Shown: one piece after another, positions 43,140 through 52,611 of the stretch
Position numbering within the stretch: position 1 is the first letter of the stretch
Layout of the letters: the number at the start of each line of letters is the position of its first letter
Source: Mariniflexile sp. AS56
Lineage (GTDB): Bacteria > Bacteroidota > Bacteroidia > Flavobacteriales > Flavobacteriaceae
Direction: 5' to 3'
DNA length: 64,000 nucleotides
Assembly (NCBI RefSeq): GCF_030552475.1
Contig: NZ_JAUPED010000002.1
Coordinates: 186,001 to 250,000, forward strand
Made by a program: the position numbers and the translations under genes
Notes under the pieces: generated by a model
Databases searched by the model: none
Told to the model about the DNA's origin: nothing
What the model saw: only the letters and a program-made list of their open reading frames with translations

Positions 43140-44024
43140 TTAAAAATGCTGAGTTTTTACAGCATGTAAAGTCACTTGTGCTCTTTTCTCGTAGTCTGCA
43201 TTCCAGCCATAGTAATTACCCGTTTTAAAATAGTTGTTGTGCGCATAGTTGTTAGCAACATAATCGTAAACAAAGGTGTAGTCGGTATTAATACCCTTTG
43301 CCTCACAAACTAAAGCATAGTAAAATTTTCCGTTTTCAATTTTTATCTTGAAAGTAAATAGTTCATTATCTACTTTACCAACGTTCGTTTTATTGTCGTA
43401 GGCGCTTGTCCATGGGTCTCCATTATTTGGCTTGGTATAATAATCAAGTTGAATTTCGCCGCTATTCCAACGTATTTTAACCGTAGCTGGAGCTCCAACA
43501 GAGCCTGTTGTTTCAATACCATGAATTTGTGCCACAATGGTTCTTCCGTTTCCTTCAACAAAATCAACTTTTAAAGTGGTTTCCATAATATGTGTACCCG
43601 TACTCATAGACCAGTTATCGCTGGTTGTTTGGTTACCTTTCCAAAATTCACGGAGCTCGGTACGGCAGTATTTACCACCATTTAATGCAGATTCTCCAGA
43701 GGTTGTAAAGCCTGTAAATTTAGTAAACATAGTATAGCTGCCATCTGTGTTGTTTTTGAAGTATTCAGATTGGGCTGCGGTTAGTGTATTGCTTTCTATG
43801 GCTTGGTAGTAAATAGAAGTCGCATTACCGTCACCACGATTTATGGGAACAGACAAATACCAGTTTTTCCAAATAAATTTGGGGTCTTCAGCTGGTGGTT
43901 CGTTCGGTTCTTCTACAATTTCTTCGTTAATGATTTCTTTTTCTTCCTCAGCATCGGAAGTGCTACAAGCATATATCAAAGGCAGAACACTCAATACAAA
44001 AAATAAGGCTATCGCTTTTTTCAT
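43140..44024 (-). CDS. polysaccharide lyase family 7 (alginate lyase) lipoprotein
   Basis: A 294-residue surface or periplasmic lipoprotein (lipobox LIYAC, Cys20) with an acidic linker (24-48). The PL7 jelly-roll carries the three family motifs: CRTELREF (120-127; the R-E-R catalytic region), AQIHG (165-169; the Gln-His pair) and YFKTGNYY (265-272). The last is usually YFKAGxYxQ; here the final Gln is replaced within YYGWN, which may shift specificity. Enzymes of the family cut alginate by beta-elimination, producing oligosaccharides that end as DEH and then KDG, the substrate of the KDG kinase at 17362. No SusC/SusD pair is next to it, so it is a stand-alone lyase. Confidence 0.88.
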   Translation of the reverse strand: MKKAIALFFVLSVLPLIYACSTSDAEEEKEIINEEIVEEPNEPPAEDPKFIWKNWYLSVPINRGDGNATSIYYQAIESNTLTAAQSEYFKNNTDGSYTMFTKFTGFTTSGESALNGGKYCRTELREFWKGNQTTSDNWSMSTGTHIMETTLKVDFVEGNGRTIVAQIHGIETTGSVGAPATVKIRWNSGEIQLDYYTKPNNGDPWTSAYDNKTNVGKVDNELFTFKIKIENGKFYYALVCEAKGINTDYTFVYDYVANNYAHNNYFKTGNYYGWNADYEKRAQVTLHAVKTQHF

Positions 44025-44065
44025 ATCTATTTTTTTTTGATAAAGATAAGCGAAAAATGTTTTGA

Positions 44066-46234
44066 TTATTTTTTAAAAGCTTCAACTAAATCCAATTCAT
44101 CTATACTGACATTGGTTGTGAATATACCATAGTTGACGACTGCTTTGTTTTTTTCGATTTTATCGATACTACCAACCGCGCGTCCGTCTCGCATGCGTAC
44201 ACGATCGCCTATTTTTAAACTGACTTTTGGTTTAGGGGCTTGAATCGCTTTTTTCTTAGCTTCCTTTTTCTTTTCGCGAATCACAGTCACTACTTTTTCA
44301 GCCTCTTGTTTTACCTTTTGTTCTTTGGCTTTAATGACTTTTTTCTCTTTAACAGTGACCTTTTTTCGCTTGGAATTTTCAATTTGAACGATTTTATAAA
44401 GTTCGCCCATCAGCTCTTTTTTCTGCTTATTTTCAAAATATTTTTCGGCAATATCGTTTACTTTTTGCCCTAAATACACCAGACGCTGGTTGCTGTCATA
44501 TAATTCTTGATAACTTTCGAGTTTCTTCTGAATTTTCGCATTGGTTTCTTCAAGCTTATCAGCTTCTTGAAGCTTTTTCTTTTCGTTCAGTTTTAAAGAT
44601 TCTCCCGTTTTTTCGAGTTTTGAACGCTCTTTTTGAAGTTTAGCAATGGTAGCATCGAAACGCACTTTACTGCGTTCAATTTTCTTTTTAGCCCGATTAA
44701 TTAATCCGAATGGGATGCCGTTTTTCTGTGCTACTTCAAAAGTAAAACTACTTCCTGCTTGTCCAATAACCAATTTATATAGAGGTTCTAAGGTTTTTTC
44801 ATCGAACAACATATTGGCGTTAAGCATAAAAGGCAACTCATTAGCTAATATTTTTAAATTGGCATAATGTGTTGTGATGATGCCAAAAGCTTCTCTGTGG
44901 TAAAACTCTTCTAAAAAGGTTTCAGCTAAAGCGCCACCAAGTTCGGGGTCACTACCTGTTCCAAATTCATCTATTAAAAAGAGGGTGTTTTTGTTACACT
45001 TCTTTAAGAAATAATTCATTTGCTTTAAACGGTAGCTGTAAGTGCTTAAGTGATTTTCAATGGATTGATTATCGCCAATATCACTTAAAATACGGTCAAA
45101 CAAACAGACTTTACTGCGTTCGTGCACAGGAATAAGCATTCCGCATTGTAACATAACTTGAAGTAAACCTACCGTTTTTAAGGTGATGCTTTTTCCTCCT
45201 GCATTGGGGCCAGAAATCACAATAATGCGGCTATCTTTCTGTAATTCTATGGTTTGCGGAAATGTTTTTGCTTTCTTTTCAACATTATTCAAATAGAGAA
45301 GTGGGTGGTAGGCATCTCGTAAATACATCGCTTTTTCTTCTGATATTTCAGGAAGAATGGCATTCATAGAATGTGCGTATTTAGCTTTCGCCGAAATAAC
45401 ATCGATTGCGACTAAAAAATCTTGGTAATTTTCTAAAAGGGGTAAAAACGGACGAATAAAATTGGTGAGTGCTTTTAAAATACGAACAACTTCTTCATTT
45501 TCTTCAAACTCTAAATTATTGAGTTCTCGTGAATATTTCAGTGTGGTTTCGGGTTCCATGTATACAATACTTCCTGTTTTGCTGTTACCCATTATAGAAC
45601 CTCGTACTTTACGGCGGTACATGGCTTTGACAGCTAAAACACGTCTATTCTCTACAACACTTTCACGAATATCGTCCAAGTATTCAAGTCCGTGATACAT
45701 ATTTAAAGCCGAAGCAAAGCTCTGGTTAATTTGACCTTTTACTTTATTTATATTCTGCCTTAAATCAAAAAGCAATGTAGATGCGTTGTCTTTAATGTCT
45801 CCAAAACGATCTACAATGCCGTCTACCTTTTCAATAATGGCTTTAGTTACTTCTATATGCTCTGCAAACTCGTTTAAGTTTGGGTAATAGACCGCAAACT
45901 TTTTTAAGAAGGTCACCAATTCATTACAAGTTAATGATATAGCAACTATTTTTTTTAGACTATGAACTTCTAAATATGTATTCTCAATACGCAGAAGCTT
46001 GATTTCTTTAGTAATAGTATCAAAACCATGATTAGGAATGCGGTTGTCGTTGTAAAATGACGACAGATACTCATTGGTTAATTGCAGGTTATTAAGTAGT
46101 GATTCCTGAGTGCTAAAAGGTGTTATTTGTAACGCTTGTTCGTTTCCCAACGGGGTAACACAATGTTCGCTTACTTGTCTTAAAACTGTAGAAAACTCTA
46201 AATCTTGTAATGTCTTTTCGTGAATGTGAATCAT
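44066..46234 (-). CDS. mutS2: MutS2-family ATPase lacking the Smr nuclease domain
   Basis: A 722-residue protein: MutS domain III helices (residues about 1-310), then an ABC-type ATPase with Walker A SGPNAGGKSITLKTVG, signature region DNQSIENHLSTYSYR and Walker B TLFLIDEFGTGSDPELGGAL with the switch His in TTHYANL. A long Lys/Glu-rich coiled coil (about 510-660) follows, ending in a KOW-like beta domain (IGDRVRMRDGRAVGSIDKIE). B. subtilis MutS2 (785 aa) has an extra C-terminal Smr endonuclease domain with LDLRG and HGxGTG motifs; neither is present here. Roles reported for the family include anti-recombination and rescue of collided ribosomes. The Smr-less form is common in Flavobacteriia. 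Confidence 0.9.
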   Translation of the reverse strand: MIHIHEKTLQDLEFSTVLRQVSEHCVTPLGNEQALQITPFSTQESLLNNLQLTNEYLSSFYNDNRIPNHGFDTITKEIKLLRIENTYLEVHSLKKIVAISLTCNELVTFLKKFAVYYPNLNEFAEHIEVTKAIIEKVDGIVDRFGDIKDNASTLLFDLRQNINKVKGQINQSFASALNMYHGLEYLDDIRESVVENRRVLAVKAMYRRKVRGSIMGNSKTGSIVYMEPETTLKYSRELNNLEFEENEEVVRILKALTNFIRPFLPLLENYQDFLVAIDVISAKAKYAHSMNAILPEISEEKAMYLRDAYHPLLYLNNVEKKAKTFPQTIELQKDSRIIVISGPNAGGKSITLKTVGLLQVMLQCGMLIPVHERSKVCLFDRILSDIGDNQSIENHLSTYSYRLKQMNYFLKKCNKNTLFLIDEFGTGSDPELGGALAETFLEEFYHREAFGIITTHYANLKILANELPFMLNANMLFDEKTLEPLYKLVIGQAGSSFTFEVAQKNGIPFGLINRAKKKIERSKVRFDATIAKLQKERSKLEKTGESLKLNEKKKLQEADKLEETNAKIQKKLESYQELYDSNQRLVYLGQKVNDIAEKYFENKQKKELMGELYKIVQIENSKRKKVTVKEKKVIKAKEQKVKQEAEKVVTVIREKKKEAKKKAIQAPKPKVSLKIGDRVRMRDGRAVGSIDKIEKNKAVVNYGIFTTNVSIDELDLVEAFKK

Positions 46235-46435
46235 TCTTGTTTTTTGATGCTTTTAAATGAAAGCAAAGTTAAACATAATGTTTTATTGAAAGGTGGTTTT
46301 ATTGGAAGAGTAACTCGGGCCTTCATGAAAATGTTAATTATTAATGAATCAAATTAATTTAACACCACAATCATAATTTTAATTGATTTTCTAACTATCT
46401 TGTTATCAGTATTAATCAGACAGCGAACAGTATGG

Positions 46436-46464
46436 AACTCAACTAGAAATGGTTGAGTTTTTTG
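46436..46464 (+). terminator. plus-strand intrinsic terminator with no plus-strand gene before it
   Basis: AACTCAAC-tagaaatg-GTTGAGTT followed by a T-run. It faces the plus strand, whereas both neighbours (mutS2 and recG) are on the minus strand. The gap 46235-46533 holds no defendable gene; a 10-codon frame (MKMLIINESN) from 46324 is all I see. It may end a small plus-strand RNA or antisense transcript. Confidence 0.55.
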
Positions 46465-46533
46465 TTTAATTGTAATCATACTAAACACTAGAAAAGGACT
46501 AACTAAGTTGTTGTGATTGGTGTTATTATGTAT

Positions 46534-48636
46534 TTATGAGATATAATTCCAAATATTTTTATACTTACTTAAATCTCTGTACGTATCTAAAACAACTTTG
46601 TTTTCTGGCTTAGACAGCTTAGAATCTTCTTTAAGTAACTTTTTTGCGTGAAAGCGGGCGCTTTGTAAAATGTCTTTATCCTTTATAATATCGGCGATTT
46701 TAAGGTTTAAAACACCGCTTTGTTGCGTGCCCATGAGGTCTCCTGGTCCGCGTAAACGTAAATCAACTTCAGCAATTTCAAAACCATCACTGGTTCTTAC
46801 CATGGTTGCTAATCGGGTTTTACTATCATCACTTAATTTATGGCCAGTCATTAAAATACAATAGCTCTGTTCGGCACCACGCCCTACACGACCTCGCAAT
46901 TGGTGAAGTTGAGATAAACCAAAGCGTTCTGCACTTTCAATAATCATTACCGACGCATTGGGAACATTAACGCCTACTTCAATAACTGTAGTGGCCACCA
47001 TAATTTGAGTTTCACCTTTAATGAAACGTTGCATTTCAAAATCTTTATCGGCAGGTTTCATTTTTCCGTGAACAATAGAGATTTGATATTTAGGCATGGG
47101 AAAGTCTCGTGAAATACTTTCGTAACCATCCATTAAATCTTTATAATCGAGTGCTTCACTTTCTTGAATAAGTGGGTAGACAATATAAATTTGTCGGCCT
47201 TTTGTTATTTCGTCTCTAATAAATTTAAAGACATTCAAGCGGTTTTTATCATACCTGTGTACTGTTTTTATAGGCTTTCTTCCGGCAGGTAATTCATCAA
47301 TAACCGAGATGTCTAAATCACCATAAACAGACATCGCTAGAGTACGCGGAATAGGGGTTGCTGTCATTACTAAAACATGTGGAGGCGACGTATTTTTATG
47401 CCATAATTTACTACGCTGTGCGACGCCAAAACGGTGTTGCTCGTCTATGATGGCAAGCCCTAAATTCTTAAATTTCACCTTGTCTTCTAACAGCGCGTGG
47501 GTACCAATAAGCACCTGTAATTCGCCAGATTCTAACGCGGCATGGATTTTTTTTCTTTCTGAAGTTTTACTTGAACCTGTTAGTATTTGAACGCTGATAT
47601 TCAATTTATTACAAAACTCAAGTAAACCGTTATAGTGCTGAACTGACAAAATTTCAGTCGGTGCCATTAAGCAGGCTTGAAAACCGTTGTCAAGTGCCAT
47701 TAACATTGACATGAAGGCTACTATGGTCTTCCCAGAACCTACATCTCCTTGCAAAAGTCGATTCATCTGGGCATTACTACCTAAATCGGCTCGAATTTCT
47801 TTTAAAACACGTTTCTGTGCATTGGTTAATTCGAAGGGTAAATGGTTGCTGAAAAAGTTGGTAAAGTAACTACCAACATGGTCAAAAGGAAAGCCTTTTA
47901 TTTTTGCTTTATGAACTAAATTTTTAATGATAAGTTGAAACTGAATATAAAAAAGTTCTTCAAATTTCAATCGAAATTGGGCCTTCGCTAATAGCTCTTG
48001 GCTCTTGGGGAAATGCACATTAAACAAGGCGTCACTTTTGCCTATTAATTTTAATTCGGAACGTAAGGGGTCAGATAACGTTTCGGAAAATCGACCTCCC
48101 GTTTCAAGAAATAACTCTTGGATGATTTTAATAATAATACGGTTGGTAATCCCTCTGTTTGAAAGTTTTTCGGTTGAAGGATAAACGGGTTGCATGGCAG
48201 AACGTAAATTGTTTTCATGCTCTTCCTGCAGTTCTACTTCGGGGTGAGGCATGTTAAATTTGCCGCTAAACCAATTTGTTTTACCAAAAACTACATAAGT
48301 AGTGTTTAACTTTAAGTTATCACGTATCCATTTTTGACCACGAAACCAGACCAATTCCATAACGCCTGTATCATCTTGAAAGGTGGCGACCAAGCGTTTG
48401 CCTCTTTTTTGCTCAACTTCTTTAAATGCCGTTATTTTACCAATAACCTGAACATCAGCATTGCTTTGTTGCAACTGGTTTATTTTGTAATAACGCGTTC
48501 GGTCTATATATCTGTTGGGAAATAAATTTAATAAGTCTTGATAGGTATGAATGCCTAACTCCTTGCGTAGTAAATCGGCCCTATTGGGGCCTACGCCTTT
48601 TAAATAATCGATAGGAGTTTGTAACTTGCTGGTCAT
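46534..48636 (-). CDS. recG: ATP-dependent DNA helicase RecG
   Basis: A 700-residue superfamily-2 helicase that remodels stalled forks and Holliday junctions. The N-terminal wedge domain has an OB fold (about 60-150: VQVIGKITAFKEVEQKRGKRLVATFQDD). Helicase motifs are LLQGDVGSGKTIVA (I), TEILSVQHY (Ia), AIIDEQHRFGVAQR (II, DEQH form), VMTATPIPRTLAM (III), ATTVIEVGVNVPNASVMII (V) and LSQLHQLRGRVGRG (VI). Length equals E. coli RecG (693) closely. Minus strand, about 300 bp before mutS2, with which it is not tightly linked. Confidence 0.95.
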   Translation of the reverse strand: MTSKLQTPIDYLKGVGPNRADLLRKELGIHTYQDLLNLFPNRYIDRTRYYKINQLQQSNADVQVIGKITAFKEVEQKRGKRLVATFQDDTGVMELVWFRGQKWIRDNLKLNTTYVVFGKTNWFSGKFNMPHPEVELQEEHENNLRSAMQPVYPSTEKLSNRGITNRIIIKIIQELFLETGGRFSETLSDPLRSELKLIGKSDALFNVHFPKSQELLAKAQFRLKFEELFYIQFQLIIKNLVHKAKIKGFPFDHVGSYFTNFFSNHLPFELTNAQKRVLKEIRADLGSNAQMNRLLQGDVGSGKTIVAFMSMLMALDNGFQACLMAPTEILSVQHYNGLLEFCNKLNISVQILTGSSKTSERKKIHAALESGELQVLIGTHALLEDKVKFKNLGLAIIDEQHRFGVAQRSKLWHKNTSPPHVLVMTATPIPRTLAMSVYGDLDISVIDELPAGRKPIKTVHRYDKNRLNVFKFIRDEITKGRQIYIVYPLIQESEALDYKDLMDGYESISRDFPMPKYQISIVHGKMKPADKDFEMQRFIKGETQIMVATTVIEVGVNVPNASVMIIESAERFGLSQLHQLRGRVGRGAEQSYCILMTGHKLSDDSKTRLATMVRTSDGFEIAEVDLRLRGPGDLMGTQQSGVLNLKIADIIKDKDILQSARFHAKKLLKEDSKLSKPENKVVLDTYRDLSKYKNIWNYIS

Positions 48637-48719
48637 AGAAGACGAATTTAAGGCATTTCAAGCAATTCAAAAAATAGAAAATTTATGTATTTTGGCTTAA
48701 TGCTTGATATCTTTAATGT

Positions 48720-50690
48720 ATGAATCGCTTTCTGTTTTTTTTATGGTTTTTTATGACTGCCTTTGTTTTTGGACAACAGGTTGATTATGTTGATTTTAAA
48801 AAGGCAAAAGCAAACATCGGTTTTGGTGATTTAATACAAAAGGAGGTTTTTGGAGCTATTACTTTTGAATTTGAAATATTAAAAGATATTGATTCAGTCT
48901 ATTTAGATGCTCGTAATTTTGAAAAGATCCATTGTGTTTTAAATGGAAAAGAATTAAAAACGGTGTATGATGGAGAACATATTATTGTAAAGCATCCGTT
49001 TCAATCGCAAACGCAACATACAATAAGTATTACTTGGGAAGTGAAACCAAAAAAAGCGATGTATTTTATAGATTGGGGTTCTGAAGCGGGTAATAAGCAA
49101 ATATGGACTCAAGGTCAAGGGAAATATACCAGTAATTGGTTGCCAAGTATCGACGATATGAATGATAAAATTGAATTCGATTTAAGTATTGAGTTTGATA
49201 AAAATTATCAGGTGATTTCGAACGGAACATTAACAGCTATACAAATAAAGGAATCGACCATTGTGTGGCATTATGATATGGACCAGCCCATGAGTAGCTA
49301 TTTAGTAGCACTGGCAATTGGTAGGTATAGTAAGCAAGCCGTGCATTCTAAAAGTGGTATTCCTTTGGAAATGTATTATTATCCAGAAGATTCGTTGAAA
49401 TTTGAGCCAACCTACCGCTACACCAAACAAATGTTCGATTTTCTTGAAGAAGAAATTGGGATCCCATATCCCTGGAAAAACTACAAACAAGTGCCTGTGA
49501 AAGATTTTTTGTATGCAGGCATGGAGAACACGAGTACAACTATTTTTACTGATAGTTTTGTGATTGATTCCATCGCTTTTGTGGACAAAAATTATGTGAA
49601 TGTGAATGCGCACGAACTTGCTCACCAATGGTTTGGCGATTTGGTTACGGAAACATCTGGTACGCACCACTGGCTTCAAGAGGGTTTTGCCACATATTAC
49701 GCGTTGTTAGCTGAAAAAGAAGTTTTCGGGGCGAATTATTACCATTGGAAACTGTATGAATACGCTCAAGAACTATTAGCACAAGATAAGCTAGGGCAAA
49801 GTACGTCACTTTTAGATCCAAACTCAAGTAGTACCACATTTTATAAAAAAGGAGCCTGGGTGTTACATATGCTACGGGAACAGGTAGGTGATAAAATTTT
49901 TAAAACTGCCGTAAAAAATTATTTGCAAAAGCATCAGTTTAAAAATGTGGAGACGGATGATTTTATAAAAGAAGTTGAAAATGCTAGTGGACGGGATTTG
50001 AGTGAATTTGTCAAAATTTGGTTGAAAAGTGAGTTGTTTCAAAATGATAAGGCTTTAAAGAGTTTAAACAAATCGAAGTTTATAAAGGCCTATTTATTGG
50101 TGAATTGTGATGAGAACGATTCTAAATGTAGCACAATTTTGTCTTCAAACATTTCAGATGAATCTAAAATTAAAGTGATTTCACAAAACCCTAGACTTGT
50201 TGAAAAAGGGGATTTCAAGAATAGTTTAAAAGTTCGACAAGCCATTGCTCTAAATTTAACCGAAATTCCTTCAGAATTAAAAATCCCTTATGAATCCTTA
50301 TTAGAAGATCCATCTTATAGTACAATTGAAAAAGCATTATTCAATTTATGGCTAAACTTTCCGCAAGAGCGAAATAAATATCTTAATAAAATAAAAGAAA
50401 TTCAAGGTCATAATGATAAAAACGTTCGGATTCTGTGGTTAACATTGGCGCTGATTACTGAAGAGTTTCAACCAGAAAATAAGCCTATCTATTTTCAGGA
50501 GTTAATAAATTACACAAATCCAAGTTACGCCTTTGAAATTCGTCAGAATGCTTTTCTATATTTACAACAAATAAACGCGTGTAATGATGCTTGTTTGACT
50601 AATTTAGAACAAGCGACGAAGCACCATAGTTGGCAATTTTCGAAGTTTGCTAAAACCATGTTAGAGTTAATTAAAACCAATCAAAAATGA
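48720..50690 (+). CDS. exported M1-family aminopeptidase
   Basis: A 656-residue metallopeptidase with signal peptide (1-19, ending VFGQQ). The zinc site is HELAHQW with downstream Glu in WLQEGFATYYA (the HExxH-18-E pattern), and the exopeptidase motif GMEN occurs in LYAGMENTSTTIF in place of GAMEN. N-terminal beta-saddle domain about 20-200; helical C-terminal domain with HEAT-like repeats after 440. It trims N-terminal residues from peptides in the periplasm. The stop overlaps the ATG of the next gene by 4 nt (ATGA), so the peptidase and the following lipase are translationally coupled, an odd pairing. Confidence 0.9.
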   Translation: MNRFLFFLWFFMTAFVFGQQVDYVDFKKAKANIGFGDLIQKEVFGAITFEFEILKDIDSVYLDARNFEKIHCVLNGKELKTVYDGEHIIVKHPFQSQTQHTISITWEVKPKKAMYFIDWGSEAGNKQIWTQGQGKYTSNWLPSIDDMNDKIEFDLSIEFDKNYQVISNGTLTAIQIKESTIVWHYDMDQPMSSYLVALAIGRYSKQAVHSKSGIPLEMYYYPEDSLKFEPTYRYTKQMFDFLEEEIGIPYPWKNYKQVPVKDFLYAGMENTSTTIFTDSFVIDSIAFVDKNYVNVNAHELAHQWFGDLVTETSGTHHWLQEGFATYYALLAEKEVFGANYYHWKLYEYAQELLAQDKLGQSTSLLDPNSSSTTFYKKGAWVLHMLREQVGDKIFKTAVKNYLQKHQFKNVETDDFIKEVENASGRDLSEFVKIWLKSELFQNDKALKSLNKSKFIKAYLLVNCDENDSKCSTILSSNISDESKIKVISQNPRLVEKGDFKNSLKVRQAIALNLTEIPSELKIPYESLLEDPSYSTIEKALFNLWLNFPQERNKYLNKIKEIQGHNDKNVRILWLTLALITEEFQPENKPIYFQELINYTNPSYAFEIRQNAFLYLQQINACNDACLTNLEQATKHHSWQFSKFAKTMLELIKTNQK

Positions 50691-51589
50691 GAGCATTAGT
50701 AATTTCTGGCGGTGGTAGTAAAGGGGCTTTTGCAGGTGGTGTGGCACAATATCTCATTGAAGAACTTAAACGCGATTACAAACTGTATTTAGGGACATCT
50801 ACCGGAAGTTTATTAACGTCGCATTTGGCATTGCAAGAAATTGAAAAGATAAAAGGTATTTATACCAACGTTACAAACGGTAGTATTTTCGATGTGTGCC
50901 CGTTTGTGGTAAAGCAGAAACATGGGAGTCAAAATATAGCCATTAATCATTTTAATGTTCTCATGAACATTTTAAGGGGCAGTAAAACCTTTGGTGAAAG
51001 CCATAATTTAAGAGCTTTAATTAAAAGTACTTTAACAGAAGAAGAGTTTTTAATCTTAAAACACTCTACTAAAGATGTAGTGGTAACGGTTTCGAACCTG
51101 TCACTCAATCAAGTGGAATATAAATGTTTGAAGGATTTTGAATATGAGGAATTTGTAGATTGGATTTGGATTTCGTGCAACTATACACCATTTATGACCT
51201 TAGTAAAAAAGAATGGCTGTGAGTATGCTGATGGTGGGCTAGGGAATATGGTGCCCATTGAGGAAGCTATAAGCAGAGGGGCTACCGAGGTTGATGCTAT
51301 TATTTTGCAAACGGAAGTTAATCAATTTAACAGAATGCCATCCAAGAATCCTTTTTCATTACTAACGAATATGTTTTCTTTTATGTTGGATAGAATTGAA
51401 TCTCAAAACATACGTATCGGGAAGTTCACAGCAACACACAATAAGGCTATTATAAATTTTTATTACGCACCCACTGTTTTAACAACTAATTCGCTTATTT
51501 TTAATAAAGCAAAAATGACGGAGTGGTGGCAAAGTGGGTATGATTTTGCTAAATTCAAAAACCAAGAAATAAGTCAATTAGAAAATTAA
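50687..51589 (+). CDS. patatin-like phospholipase, first of a tandem pair
   Basis: A 300-residue cytoplasmic lipid acyl hydrolase of the patatin/RssA type with the Ser-Asp dyad: oxyanion loop SGGGSKGAFAGG (7-18), nucleophile elbow GTSTGSL and DGG-type Asp in YADGGLGNMVP. There is no signal peptide. It begins inside the last codon and stop of the M1 aminopeptidase (ATGA overlap) and ends 2 nt before its paralogue. The two proteins align along their full length (shared MRALVISGGGSKGA, TVSNLS, WIWISCNY, LIFNK), so they come from a local duplication. Confidence 0.9.
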   Translation: MRALVISGGGSKGAFAGGVAQYLIEELKRDYKLYLGTSTGSLLTSHLALQEIEKIKGIYTNVTNGSIFDVCPFVVKQKHGSQNIAINHFNVLMNILRGSKTFGESHNLRALIKSTLTEEEFLILKHSTKDVVVTVSNLSLNQVEYKCLKDFEYEEFVDWIWISCNYTPFMTLVKKNGCEYADGGLGNMVPIEEAISRGATEVDAIILQTEVNQFNRMPSKNPFSLLTNMFSFMLDRIESQNIRIGKFTATHNKAIINFYYAPTVLTTNSLIFNKAKMTEWWQSGYDFAKFKNQEISQLEN

Positions 51590-51591
51590 TT

Positions 51592-52503
51592 ATGAGGGCA
51601 TTAGTAATTTCAGGAGGAGGAAGTAAAGGGGCGTATGCAGGTGGTGTCGCTCAATATTTAATTAAAGAAAAAGGACACGAATACGATATATTTGTTGGTA
51701 CTTCTACCGGGAGTTTGTTAGTGCCACACATTGCCGCAGGGAAAATTGATAAGGTTTATGATGTGTTTACAAACGTGAAGCAAAGCAATATATTTAGTGT
51801 AAACCCATTTCGAACACGCAAAAAAGGAGATAGAGAATACGTGTCTATCAATTTCATGAACTCCATTTGGCAGTTTATGAAAAGTAAACGGACTTTTGGA
51901 GAGAGTAAAGCCTTGAAACGTTACTTAAAAAAACATTTCACCATTGAAGAATTTAATTTAATTAGAGCAACGAAGGAAGATGTTGTTGTGACAGTCTCTA
52001 ATTTATCTCAAAATAGAGTAGAGTATAAGTCTATAAAAGATTTTTCATATGAAGAATTTTGTGAATGGATTTGGATTTCATGTAACTATATTCCCTTTAT
52101 GTCTCTGGCTAAAGTGAATGGTTTTGAATATGCTGATGGTGCTTTTGGCTGCGTTGTGCCTATACGAGAGGCTATTCAGCGTGGAGCTACAGTAATTGAT
52201 GCCGTAGTTTTAGAGTCTGAAAACATGGAGTACATGAAAGTATTGGGGAAAAACCCGTTTTCACTGATGCTTAATTTATTCGGACATTTATTAGACCAAG
52301 TAGAGCGAAGTGATATTCTTATAGGGAAGTTGGCCGCAAAAAATAGAGGTGTGGAACTTAATCTGTATTATACACCCTCAAAACTTACCGAAAATTCGTT
52401 GATATTTAATAAGAAACTCATGGTGTCTTGGTGGAAACAAGGGTATGATTATGCGGAAAATAAGCATAAAGAAGCATTGTCAAATGAGTTGCGTATTAGT
52501 TAA
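51592..52503 (+). CDS. patatin-like phospholipase, second of a tandem pair
   Basis: A 303-residue paralogue of the preceding gene: SGGGSKGAYAGG, nucleophile GTSTGSLLV, and catalytic Asp in EYADGAFGCVVP, where the usual DGG/DGA motif is DGA. The N-terminal 25 residues are nearly identical to the first copy, while the middle (RTRKKGDREYVSINFMNS) and C-terminus differ, so the copies have diverged and probably kept different substrates. Cytoplasmic; starts 2 nt after the first copy, in the same operon with the M1 peptidase. Confidence 0.9.
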   Translation: MRALVISGGGSKGAYAGGVAQYLIKEKGHEYDIFVGTSTGSLLVPHIAAGKIDKVYDVFTNVKQSNIFSVNPFRTRKKGDREYVSINFMNSIWQFMKSKRTFGESKALKRYLKKHFTIEEFNLIRATKEDVVVTVSNLSQNRVEYKSIKDFSYEEFCEWIWISCNYIPFMSLAKVNGFEYADGAFGCVVPIREAIQRGATVIDAVVLESENMEYMKVLGKNPFSLMLNLFGHLLDQVERSDILIGKLAAKNRGVELNLYYTPSKLTENSLIFNKKLMVSWWKQGYDYAENKHKEALSNELRIS

Positions 52504-52611
52504 TACACATGATTTCAATAATTTTTCTGTTGAAATTAGCATACCCTGAAATCTGAGATGTAAATAGAAAATTTTACTTTCTGCAAAGTGTCATATCCTA
52601 AATTTTGTGTT

